A DNA stretch of 64,000 bases from Pelomonas sp047654785 (GTDB taxonomy: Bacteria > Pseudomonadota > Gammaproteobacteria > Burkholderiales > Burkholderiaceae_C): the NCBI RefSeq assembly GCF_047654785.1, contig NZ_JASGKQ010000003.1:310001-374000 (forward strand), written 5' to 3'. Each line of letters starts with the position of its first letter. Within the stretch, counting starts at the first letter, position 1. Made by a program: the position numbers and the translations under genes. Under the pieces are notes generated by a model. That model had not been told where the DNA came from, did not search any database, and worked only from the letters and a program-made list of their open reading frames with translations. This document shows positions 23,221 through 31,514 of the stretch, piece by piece.

Positions 23221-24666
23221 ATGACTTTTGCACAGTTTTTGTCGATATTGCGTGCGCGAAAGTGGGCCGCGTTGTTCGTGTTTGCTCTCGTGGTGGTGAT
23301 AACCGTGGTGGTCAGCCTGTTGCTGCCCAAGCAGTACACCGGCGCGTCCAGCGTGGTGGTGGATATCAAGCCCGATCCGGTGTCGGTGACGGCGTTCCAA
23401 GGGTTGACCACGCCAGGGTTTATGGCCACTCAGGTCGATATCTTGCAAAGCGAGCGGGTCGCGCTGCGGGTCATTCGTGATTTGAAGCTGACAGAGAGTC
23501 CGGGCATCCGTGAGCAATGGCAGGCTGAGACCAATGGCGAAGGCACGTTGGAGCAGTATTTGGTGCAGTTTCTGCAGAGGCAGCTGGATGTGAAGCCGAG
23601 CCAGCAGAGCAACGTCATCAACATCGAATACAAGAGCCCGTCTCCGCAGTTTGCTGCTGGCTTGGCGAATGCATTTGCGCAGGCCTATATCTCCACGACG
23701 TTGGAGTTGCGTTCCGATCCCGCCAAGCAGTTCAACAGCTTCTTCCAGGCGCAGACCAAAGAGGCTCGTGATGCATTGGAGCAAGCTCAGCAACGCCTGT
23801 CTGCCTTTCAGCAGGCCAATGGCATCATTGCTACCGACGAGCGGCTGGACATCGAGAGTGCACGTCTGGCGGAATTGAACAGCCAATTCACCCAGTCGCA
23901 GGCGGTTTCTGCCGAAAGCAGCAGCCGGCAAGCCCAGGCGCAAAGCAGTCAGGGTGATCGTTTGCAAGAGGTTCTGAACAATCCGCTGATCAGCGGGTTG
24001 AAGGCAGACCTGAGCCGCAATGAGGCGAAGCTTCAGGAGCTTTCTCAACGGCTGGGGGACAAGCATCCCCAGGTGCTTGAAGTTCGTGCGAACAACGCTG
24101 AACTGCGCAGCAAGATCGATGCGGAAACTCGTCGCGTCACGAGTGGTGTGACCGTGAGCAACACGATCAACAAGGCGCGTGAGGGCCAGGTGCGTGCAGC
24201 GCTGGATGCCCAGCGTGCCAAGGTGCTGCAGATGAAGGCGGTACGTGATGACGGGCTGGTGCTGCAGCGAGATGTCGATAACGCGCAGCGCGTATTTGAC
24301 AACCTGGTGCTGCGGATGAACCAGTCTGCTCTTGAGGCTCAGAACACCCAGAGCTATGCAAGCGTGCTGACCGTGGCCCAGGCACCGACAAAGCACAGCA
24401 GCCCCAAGATTGTTCTGAACACGCTACTCGCCATCTTCCTGGGTGGGTTGCTGGCGGTGGGTGTCGCGCTGTTGATGGAGATGGCGGATCGCCGGGTCCG
24501 TGACCCTGAAGATGCGGTTCTTGCACTGGGTCTGCCGGTGCTTGGTTCGTTGCCAGCCCCGAACGCCAAGCGTTTCAACCCAGCGCGGCCCGTTGGGCTG
24601 GGCTTTATTCCTCAGCAGCGAGCCGTGAGCCTTCCGGCCCCCGGCGCTCAATCTGGTGGTATCTGA
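23221..24666 (+). CDS. epsF: chain-length determinant protein EpsF (Wzz/PCP type)
   Basis: A 481-residue inner-membrane co-polymerase. An N-terminal membrane helix (about residues 15-37) and a C-terminal helix (about 396-418, LNTLLAIFLGGLLAVGVALL) flank a long periplasmic coiled-coil region rich in Gln, Ala and Glu; the Wzz domain is at the N-terminus. It sets polymer length together with the EpsG kinase next to it. Codon choice here is visibly less GC-rich than in epsD and epsE, suggesting a different history for this part of the locus. Confidence 0.9.
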   Translation: MTFAQFLSILRARKWAALFVFALVVVITVVVSLLLPKQYTGASSVVVDIKPDPVSVTAFQGLTTPGFMATQVDILQSERVALRVIRDLKLTESPGIREQWQAETNGEGTLEQYLVQFLQRQLDVKPSQQSNVINIEYKSPSPQFAAGLANAFAQAYISTTLELRSDPAKQFNSFFQAQTKEARDALEQAQQRLSAFQQANGIIATDERLDIESARLAELNSQFTQSQAVSAESSSRQAQAQSSQGDRLQEVLNNPLISGLKADLSRNEAKLQELSQRLGDKHPQVLEVRANNAELRSKIDAETRRVTSGVTVSNTINKAREGQVRAALDAQRAKVLQMKAVRDDGLVLQRDVDNAQRVFDNLVLRMNQSALEAQNTQSYASVLTVAQAPTKHSSPKIVLNTLLAIFLGGLLAVGVALLMEMADRRVRDPEDAVLALGLPVLGSLPAPNAKRFNPARPVGLGFIPQQRAVSLPAPGAQSGGI

Positions 24667-24713
24667 CCTGTGTCGTCTGATCACCGAACCCAGCCGTACA
24701 GAAAGTCTGCCCT

Positions 24714-25577
24714 GTGACCGTCGACACTCAAGATTCCAATGTCGCTGACCGCTCGATCGGCAGCATCCTGGCTGATCTGCGCAATTTGTCCGCCGATCAG
24801 GTCGAAAGGATCGTGCGCCACCAGCGCGACAAGAGCGTGCGCTTTGGCGAGGCCGCCGTGGCGCTGGGCTTTGCCAGCAACGATGACGTGCTGGTTGCGC
24901 TGAGCCAGCAGTTCCATTACCCCTATGCCCCCGAAGAGCGCCGCGAGGCCAGCCCGGAGTTGGTGGCGCTGAACCAACCGTTCGGCGTACAGGCTGAGAG
25001 TTTCCGGGCCATCCGCAGTCAGCTCATGATGCGGCTTTTCAACGAGGGCCAGGAGCGTCGCGCCATCGCGGTGGTCAGCCCCGAATCCGGCGATGGCAAG
25101 AGCTTTTTCGCCGCGAACCTGGCAGTCGTGCTGGCTCAGCTCGGTGGACGTACCCTTCTGGTGGATGCCGATATGCGCCATCCGCGCCAGCACGACGTGT
25201 TCGGTTTGGACAACAAGGCAGGGTTGTCGGGAATCCTGAGCGGCCGGGCCGAGGCCAATGTCATCCAGCAAGTGGCTGGCGTACCCAGCCTGTTCGTATT
25301 GCCGGTGGGTATCACGCCCCCAAATCCACTTGAACTCGTAGAGCGACCGGCATTCGGGCTATTGGTCCGCGAGTTGCTCTCCAAGTTCGATCATGTGGTG
25401 GTCGATACGCCAGCAGCGTGTTACGGCAGTGACAGTGCGGTCATCGCTGCACGCTGTGGTGCGGCCCTGGTGTTGGCACGCAAAGACCGAGCAAGTGTTG
25501 CGACGCTGCAAGATTTGGTAGCCAATCTCGCCGAAACACCTGCAACGCTGGCTGGCGTGGTTTTCAACGAGTTCTGA
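24714..25577 (+). CDS. epsG: EpsG-type chain-length tyrosine kinase
   Basis: A 287-residue cytoplasmic ATPase of the bacterial tyrosine kinase (BY-kinase) family. VVSPESGDGKSFFAANLA is Walker A, LLVDADMRHPRQ is Walker A' and HVVVDTPA is Walker B. Residues about 20-75 (LSADQVERIVRHQ, FGEAAVALGFASNDDVLVALS) resemble the MshEN/T2SSE N-terminal module. No Tyr-rich C-terminal tail is present; the protein ends GVVFNEF, so autophosphorylation of the usual kind is doubtful. A GTG start at 24714 is the best choice. It lies between epsF and the exosortase gene. Confidence 0.88.
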   Translation: MTVDTQDSNVADRSIGSILADLRNLSADQVERIVRHQRDKSVRFGEAAVALGFASNDDVLVALSQQFHYPYAPEERREASPELVALNQPFGVQAESFRAIRSQLMMRLFNEGQERRAIAVVSPESGDGKSFFAANLAVVLAQLGGRTLLVDADMRHPRQHDVFGLDNKAGLSGILSGRAEANVIQQVAGVPSLFVLPVGITPPNPLELVERPAFGLLVRELLSKFDHVVVDTPAACYGSDSAVIAARCGAALVLARKDRASVATLQDLVANLAETPATLAGVVFNEF

Positions 25578-25584
25578 CCTGTAC

Positions 25585-26502
25585 ATGGCTGCCACGACAG
25601 ATCCGCGCGATGTGGCGCCTCCCACGTCGCGCCAGCGCAAACCCCTCCTGCCCGCCGGGACCGATCTGGTGGTTCTGGGCTTGCTGCTGGCCGGTTTTGC
25701 CCTGCTCTATGTGCCGTCTTGGGTGGGACTGGCCAGCACCATCTGGGCCACTGACGAACAGGGCCATGGCCCGATCATCCTTGCGGTGAGCGGCTGGTTG
25801 CTGTATGTCCGCCGGCATGAATTAGCCGCTTTGCCTGTGCGGCCTATGGGTTGGCTGGGTTGGCCGATCTTGCTGTTCAGTTTGGCGCTATATGTGATTG
25901 GGCGCTCCCAGGACATCATCACATTTGCCATCGGCTCACAGATCGGCATGCTGATGTCCTTTTTGCTGATATTCAAGGGACGAGCGGCGCTGCGGTTGCT
26001 TTGGTTTCCGCTGTTTTTCATGTTGTTCATGGTGCCACTGCCCGAGGCCTTGGTGGCGGCGGTTACTGCTCCATTGAAGTCGGCCGTGTCAGCAAGTGCC
26101 AGCGCGATCCTGTACATCTGTGGCTATCCGGTGGGACGCTCAGGCGTCGTCATGACTGTGGGGCAGTATCAGTTGCTGGTGGCTGATGCCTGTGCCGGCT
26201 TGAATAGTATGTTCACGCTGGAAGCCTTGGGCATGTTGTACATGAACCTCATGGCTTACACCAATCCGGTTCGTAATGTTGCGCTGGCCCTTCTTTTGGT
26301 GCCTACGGCCTTCTTGGCCAATATCGTGCGCGTGATGATTCTTGTGTTGGTCACCTATTATCTTGGCGATGAAGCGGGGCAGGGATTCGTGCATGGTTTC
26401 GCCGGCATGGTGCTCTTCATTGTTGCACTGGGGTTGATGTTGGTGCTGGATAGAATATTGGGCTTGTTTTTGCCGGCGCATCGCAAGGAGCCCAAGGGAT
26501 GA
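25585..26502 (+). CDS. xrtB: exosortase B
   Basis: A 305-residue polytopic membrane protein of the exosortase family, with about eight predicted membrane helices. The catalytic triad residues can be placed: Cys203 in ADACAGLNSM, Arg249 in ANIVRVMIL and His270 in GFVHGFAG. Exosortases cleave and transfer proteins with a C-terminal PEP-CTERM-like signal to a surface anchor. The XrtB subfamily is defined by its place between EpsG and EpsI, as here. It starts seven bases after epsG and overlaps epsI by ATGA. No sorting substrate was recognised in the window. Confidence 0.92.
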   Translation: MAATTDPRDVAPPTSRQRKPLLPAGTDLVVLGLLLAGFALLYVPSWVGLASTIWATDEQGHGPIILAVSGWLLYVRRHELAALPVRPMGWLGWPILLFSLALYVIGRSQDIITFAIGSQIGMLMSFLLIFKGRAALRLLWFPLFFMLFMVPLPEALVAAVTAPLKSAVSASASAILYICGYPVGRSGVVMTVGQYQLLVADACAGLNSMFTLEALGMLYMNLMAYTNPVRNVALALLLVPTAFLANIVRVMILVLVTYYLGDEAGQGFVHGFAGMVLFIVALGLMLVLDRILGLFLPAHRKEPKG

Positions 26503-27182
26503 GCGTCGCTCGATGGAAATCTGTACTGGTGGTGGTGTTGGCGATGTCGGCGGCTCTGTTTGCATACGCCTGGCGTCCGACTCAGCATCTGGCAGACATG
26601 CGCCCGAAGTTGGATCTGGCGCAATTGTTTCCGCGTACCTTTGCCGATTGGTCAGAGGACACCAGGGGGCCGGCGCAATTGGTTTCTCCTGACCAGCAGG
26701 CGGTGCTGAACAAGATATATAATCAGACCTTGAGCCGGACATACGTGAATTCGAATGGTGATCGCGTGATGTTGTCGGTGGCTTATGGTGGGGACCAGTC
26801 GGACGGTACGCGAGCCCATAGGCCGGACGTCTGCTATCCGGCGCAGGGCTTTCAGGTGCACAGTGACCGCCTATCGACGGCTTCTGTAGGTACGCATCAA
26901 GTGCGCACCAGGTTGCTGGTGGCCCAACTGGGTAATCGAATCGAGCCCATCACCTATTGGATGGTGGTCGGTGAGCGTGTCGCGCTGAGCGGCACGGAGC
27001 AAAAACTGGCGCAGTTGGCGTATAGCACGCGCGGCATCATTCCGGATGGCATGCTGGTGCGGGTTTCGACCATCGATGCAGACGCCGAACATGCCTATGG
27101 CGTTCAACGGCAATTCATCGAAGCCCTGGCGACGAACGTTACCGGTGCCAATCGCGCCCGGGCCTTCGGCAATCCTCCGTGA
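26499..27182 (+). CDS. epsI: EpsI-family exosortase-associated protein
   Basis: A 227-residue protein with one N-terminal membrane segment (about residues 8-25), then a periplasmic domain. The blocks FADWSEDTRGPAQLVSPDQQAVLNKIYNQ (outline of residues about 48-76), RAHRPDVCYPAQGFQV and EPITYWMVVGERV fit the EpsI family, which either fuses to or accompanies exosortases. Its role is unknown; the conserved Cys and His residues are in the periplasmic domain. It overlaps xrtB and the following flippase gene, so the three are tightly coupled. Confidence 0.9.
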   Translation: MSVARWKSVLVVVLAMSAALFAYAWRPTQHLADMRPKLDLAQLFPRTFADWSEDTRGPAQLVSPDQQAVLNKIYNQTLSRTYVNSNGDRVMLSVAYGGDQSDGTRAHRPDVCYPAQGFQVHSDRLSTASVGTHQVRTRLLVAQLGNRIEPITYWMVVGERVALSGTEQKLAQLAYSTRGIIPDGMLVRVSTIDADAEHAYGVQRQFIEALATNVTGANRARAFGNPP

Positions 27183-28732
27183 GCCGGTCGATGACGAAGG
27201 CTGTGCCCAGCACGACTGCCGTTGCAAAGAAGAGCCTGAGCCATTTCGCGATCGGCAAGGTCTTTTCGGTGCTGATCGGTGTCGCAACACTTTTGCTGCT
27301 GGTCCGCTCCCTCAGCCGCGACCACTATGGCGTCTACATCACGCTGTTCGCGGCATTCGAGATCCTGCAACTTGCGGCAAGCCCCGGGGCGTACGCGGTC
27401 GCATTCCGGTACCTGCCCGAACTGAGGCCCGCTGGCGGCGGGGTCGGTCTGCGCGCTTTGGTTCACAGGCTTACGGCCTACCGCGTTGCTACCCTGGTGC
27501 TATGCGGTGCGGCCATCTTCATTGCCGCCCCGGCGCTGGCCGAGCTTGCAGGTCCCGCCTATACGGCCACGGTCATGCGCCTGTTTGCCTGGCTCTTGTG
27601 TTTCGAAGGCATCGCGCGCTTTATCGACGTGGAATTCGAGTCCCTGCTTCAGCAGGGGCGCGCGCAGGTGTCGGCGTTGCTCAGGAACGGCAGCAAGTTG
27701 CTCGGCTTGCTGGTGCTTGGCGGTGCAGGCCGCCATGAGGTGCTATTGGAGCTGTGGCTGAGCATCGAAGTGGCTACCTCTGCGCTTGGCGCCGCCGTTT
27801 CCAGTGGCTTGTTGCTGCACTATGGTGCAAAGCGGGCGCGTGAGCCTGTGGCCCAGACATTGCATCTGCCGGCCATGGCGCGGCAGTTGAAGTTCTCGAT
27901 TCCTACCTACTTCTCGCAGGTCATTTACCTCATGACCGGCACGGAGATGATCAAGCTGCTGGTCAGCCGCCTGCTCGGCGCGCAGGCCATCGCCGCTTTC
28001 GGCTTCGCTTCGGCGCTGTCGGCCACGGTCCAGAAGTATTTGCCGAGCTACCTGCTCATCGGCTGGGTCCGCCCGCTGTTCATCTCGGCTCGGTCCAATG
28101 GCCGCTCCACAGTGGAACTGGTCGAACTGGCGGGCACGGTCATCAAGATCAATGTGCTGATGCTGGCGCCGATCACGGCTGCGCTGCTGGTGGCCGGTGA
28201 GCCGCTACTGGCACTGCTGTCGGGCGGGCGCATGACCGACGGCTTAGGCTACCTGTACTTCTTCGTGCTGCTGCTGTTCATCCAGTCGACCCGTGCGGTG
28301 ATCGCACTGCTGGGTTTTACGATGGAGATCGGCTCCGGCGGGTTGGTAGCGACCTTGGTGTCCGTCGTCGGAATCGGGCTTGGCTTGGCGGGCTATCCGG
28401 GCTTCGGCATCTGGGCGCTGTGTGGTGGGTTGGTCGTATCTGAATTGTCCTGGGGGGCCGTGATGATCGGCTACCTGAAGGCCTCGGGGACGACGTTCCG
28501 CCTGCCGCTGCTGAGCCTGATGAAGTTTGCTCTTGCAATCGTGCTGACGGCTGCGACTTTTCGCGCCGTGGGGCTCTCAGGCATGGCCGGTGGTGGGGCC
28601 GTTGCGCTGTTGGTTGTGCTGATCGCTTCCGGTGCGGCCTGCCTCGCCGTCTGCGCTGTGTTGCGGCCGTTTGCCCGTGACGAGCGTTCGATGATCAACA
28701 AACTTCTCCCGTTGAAGGTGTTCGTGTGGTGA
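27179..28732 (+). CDS. polysaccharide flippase (Wzx-like, MATE/MVF fold)
   Basis: A 517-residue membrane protein with about 12-14 hydrophobic helices spread over its whole length, starting near SHFAIGKVFSVLIGVATLLLLVRSLS, the usual opening of Wzx/RfbX flippases. It would move the lipid-linked repeat unit across the inner membrane. The GTG at 27179 overlaps the epsI stop; an ATG four codons later (27191) is a possible start. Identification as the Wzx is by topology and context; sequence is poorly conserved in this family. Confidence 0.8.
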   Translation: MSRSMTKAVPSTTAVAKKSLSHFAIGKVFSVLIGVATLLLLVRSLSRDHYGVYITLFAAFEILQLAASPGAYAVAFRYLPELRPAGGGVGLRALVHRLTAYRVATLVLCGAAIFIAAPALAELAGPAYTATVMRLFAWLLCFEGIARFIDVEFESLLQQGRAQVSALLRNGSKLLGLLVLGGAGRHEVLLELWLSIEVATSALGAAVSSGLLLHYGAKRAREPVAQTLHLPAMARQLKFSIPTYFSQVIYLMTGTEMIKLLVSRLLGAQAIAAFGFASALSATVQKYLPSYLLIGWVRPLFISARSNGRSTVELVELAGTVIKINVLMLAPITAALLVAGEPLLALLSGGRMTDGLGYLYFFVLLLFIQSTRAVIALLGFTMEIGSGGLVATLVSVVGIGLGLAGYPGFGIWALCGGLVVSELSWGAVMIGYLKASGTTFRLPLLSLMKFALAIVLTAATFRAVGLSGMAGGGAVALLVVLIASGAACLAVCAVLRPFARDERSMINKLLPLKVFVW

Positions 28733-28793
28733 GTTCCAGCTATGGGCGCCCAGGGGGCGCAGGCAGGCCTGCTGGCAAGGTCGGGTGGCAAGC

Positions 28794-30224
28794 ATGGCGA
28801 TGATGAGTGCTGAAGCCACTCACGCAACGTCGGCTCTTGCAACTGACGGTGGCATCGTGCCAGTGATTGACGGCGGCTTCTGTGTCGGCTGTGGTGCTTG
28901 CGCCGTGGCGAGCGAAGGGCGCATCCGGTTTGTTGAGGATGAAGCATTTCGGCGCCTGCCCGTGATTGCGCAGGCCGGGACAGACGACCTGCAGCGTGCC
29001 GCGCGTGCCTGCCCCTTTTCGCCCACGGCGCTTGACGAGACGGAGATCGCCCGCATCGTGCATGCTGGAGCGCCGCACCAGGCCGATGAGGTCGGGCGCT
29101 ACCTGAGCCTGGCAGCAGGACAGGTGCGCGATGAGGCGACTGTCATGCGCAGCAGCTCGGGTGGCCTGACGACCTGGGTGTTGACGCGCCTGCTCGAAAC
29201 AGGTGCCATCGACGGCGTGGTGCATGTCGGCACCGGCGACGGCGCAGAACTCTTCGAGTACGCCGTGTCCCACACGACGGCGGAGTTGCAGGCCAAGCGC
29301 AAGTCTCAGTACTACAACTGCGACTTCTCCCAGGTGGTGGCTGGGCTCAAGGGCAACGGCAGGCGCTATGCGTTCGTGGGCGTGCCCTGCTACGTCAAGG
29401 CCATGCGTCTGCTGACGTTGGATGACCCGCAGTTGGCTGCGCAGTTCAACTTCTTCGTGGCCCTCGTCTGTGGCCACATGAAGACCAAGGCATTTGCCCA
29501 ACTGCTGGCCTGGCAATGCGGTATCGCACCCAACGAGCTGGCTCGCGTCGATTTCCGGGTCAAGGAGGGCACATCCCGTTCGGACGACTACCGCTTCGCA
29601 GCATGGCGCCACGGCAGCACCGAGCCGGTCATCAGGCGCACGCGGGAGCTGTACGGCCACAATTGGGGCCAGGCGATGTTTCAGCTCCGGGCCTGCGACC
29701 ATTGCGACGACATTTTCGGCGAGGCCGCAGACATCTGCCTGGGCGATGCTTGGCTGCCGCGCTACTTGGGCGATCCCAAGGGCACCAATGTGCTGGTCAA
29801 CCGCCATCCCGTGCTGGAGCAGTTGTTGCGACAAGGTGCGGTAGACGGCGCGATCCAACTCGACGATCTGCCGTTAGCCGACATCGTGCGTTCGCAGGAA
29901 GGGAACTTCAGGCATCGCCGTGATGGCCTTGCCGTTCGCCAGGCAGACGCCGCCAGGCGGGGGCAGTGGACCCCGCCCAGGCGGGGTTTCGTCAGCCTGG
30001 CTCAGGTGTCCTTCTACCGCCGCACGATCGTGCGGCTGAGACGCTGCCTCGGCGAGGCCACCCACGGCGCGTTCGCCGAGGCACGCCGCAGCGCCGATCT
30101 GTCGGTCTTCACGGCCAGGACGAGGCGCTACGTCCGTGCCATGGAATGGATCTACAAGCTGCCGCTGCTGGCCCGGCCGCGAGAGCTGGCGCGGCGGGTG
30201 GCCAGGAAGCTGAAGCTGGTCTGA
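28794..30224 (+). CDS. FrhB/FdhB-like iron-sulfur protein of polysaccharide loci
   Basis: A 476-residue soluble protein of the coenzyme F420 hydrogenase/dehydrogenase beta-subunit family. Cys30, Cys33, Cys36 (CVGCGAC) and Cys73 (ACPF) should ligate a 4Fe-4S cluster. RSSSGGLTTWVLTRLLE and VGVPCYVKAMR are family blocks of the N- and C-terminal FrhB domains, and CDHCDDIFGEAADICLGDAW contains more Cys. Members in bacteria lacking F420 often sit beside pyruvyl transferases in surface-sugar loci, as here; their reaction is not known. A GTG three codons upstream (28785) is an alternative start. Confidence 0.82.
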   Translation: MAMMSAEATHATSALATDGGIVPVIDGGFCVGCGACAVASEGRIRFVEDEAFRRLPVIAQAGTDDLQRAARACPFSPTALDETEIARIVHAGAPHQADEVGRYLSLAAGQVRDEATVMRSSSGGLTTWVLTRLLETGAIDGVVHVGTGDGAELFEYAVSHTTAELQAKRKSQYYNCDFSQVVAGLKGNGRRYAFVGVPCYVKAMRLLTLDDPQLAAQFNFFVALVCGHMKTKAFAQLLAWQCGIAPNELARVDFRVKEGTSRSDDYRFAAWRHGSTEPVIRRTRELYGHNWGQAMFQLRACDHCDDIFGEAADICLGDAWLPRYLGDPKGTNVLVNRHPVLEQLLRQGAVDGAIQLDDLPLADIVRSQEGNFRHRRDGLAVRQADAARRGQWTPPRRGFVSLAQVSFYRRTIVRLRRCLGEATHGAFAEARRSADLSVFTARTRRYVRAMEWIYKLPLLARPRELARRVARKLKLV

Positions 30225-30292
30225 ATGGCTTGCTCTGCTTCCTGACGTTGCCAGTCAACCTTCAGTCAATTGCTTCTAGGAGTCGATAGTTC

Positions 30293-31513
30293 ATGGTTTT
30301 CTATCTCGCCGGTCAAACCAGTTTCGGCAATCGCGGCTGCGAGGCCCTGGTGCGAGGCACCATCGACATCCTGCGCACCACCGAGGGCCCGGACACGCAG
30401 TTCCTCGTGCCGTCGGTGGATGCTGCTGCCGACATCGCCCAGTGGCCCGACCATGCGGCCTACGGCGTGCGCTTCGTCACCGCTCCGACAATGCCGTCAA
30501 GCCTCAAGTGGTGGTGCTCGTTGATGCAGCGCCTGCCCGGTATGGCCGGCGTGCAGCCACCTGTGCCACGCTACAGCGCCGCCGTCGAGGCCGATCTGGC
30601 GAGCGCCGACGCTGTGCTGATGATCGGGGGCGACATCATCTCGCTGGACTACGGCATCCACTCGCTCTACATGTGGTCGCGCTTGATCGACCGTGCCCGT
30701 GCGTTGGGCAAGCCCACCTACCTGTGGGCTGCCTCGGTGGGGCCGTTCGAGGCGAACGGCAACGTCGTATCCGCCATGCGCTCGCACCTGCGTGGCTACA
30801 AGGGCATCACCGTCCGCGAGACCACATCCGCGGCTTCACTGGCCAAGGACTACGGCCTACCGGTCAAGGTGGTGGGCGATCCGGCTTACCGGCTCGCCTC
30901 GGTTCAGCCACGTACCGAACTGGGGGTGGATATGGAGCGCTGCCGCGGTGCCGTCGGCTTCAACGTCAGTCCGCTAATCCGTAAGCTATTTAGCTCCCAG
31001 GGCGGCGGCCGTTCGCTCGAAGACACCGTGCTCGACTTCCTGCGCTGGCTCATCGACGACCAGGGTCGCAAGGTCTGCCTGATCTATCACGTCGACCAGG
31101 CGGAAATGCCCACCAACAGTGATCTGACCTACCTGCGTCAGTTGGCCGAGCGCCTGAATCGCCCCGACCGCTGTTACGTGCTCCCTCCCGGCCTGAATGC
31201 CTGCGAACTCAAGGGCGTGATCGCTGGGCTGGATTCCCTGGTGGCCGCGCGCACTCATGCCACCGTGGCCGCTTTCTCGCAGGCCGTGCCCACGCTGTCC
31301 ATCGGCTACAGCCGCAAGGCGCGCGGTCTGAACGAAGACTTGTTCGGCTCCATCGACTACCTGGTCGAGACCAAGGATTTGACGCTGGCCAGCATGCAGC
31401 AGGCTTTCAGCCGCATCCAGCAGCAGCGTGCCAGCATCAGCGACACGTTGCGAGAAAAGGCACGCGTGCTGCGTGAAGCGGCGCTCGGTTCGTCAGATAT
31501 GCTGAAAGGCTGA
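30293..31513 (+). CDS. polysaccharide pyruvyl transferase family protein
   Basis: A 406-residue protein of the PS_pyruv_trans (WcaK/CsaB-like) family, which transfers pyruvate from PEP to form ketals on sugars. The N-terminus AGQTSFGNRGCEALVRGTID has the typical GxxNxGDE-like opening with a changed tail (GNRGCEAL). DAVLMIGGDIISLDYG and YLWAASVGPFE are family blocks, and ARTHATVAAFSQAVPTLSIGYSRKARGL is the C-terminal His-containing active-site block. AGGAG at about 30278-30282 is a good ribosome-binding site. It follows the FrhB-like gene and precedes the polymerase by one base. Confidence 0.87.
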   Translation: MVFYLAGQTSFGNRGCEALVRGTIDILRTTEGPDTQFLVPSVDAAADIAQWPDHAAYGVRFVTAPTMPSSLKWWCSLMQRLPGMAGVQPPVPRYSAAVEADLASADAVLMIGGDIISLDYGIHSLYMWSRLIDRARALGKPTYLWAASVGPFEANGNVVSAMRSHLRGYKGITVRETTSAASLAKDYGLPVKVVGDPAYRLASVQPRTELGVDMERCRGAVGFNVSPLIRKLFSSQGGGRSLEDTVLDFLRWLIDDQGRKVCLIYHVDQAEMPTNSDLTYLRQLAERLNRPDRCYVLPPGLNACELKGVIAGLDSLVAARTHATVAAFSQAVPTLSIGYSRKARGLNEDLFGSIDYLVETKDLTLASMQQAFSRIQQQRASISDTLREKARVLREAALGSSDMLKG

Positions 31514-31514
31514 C

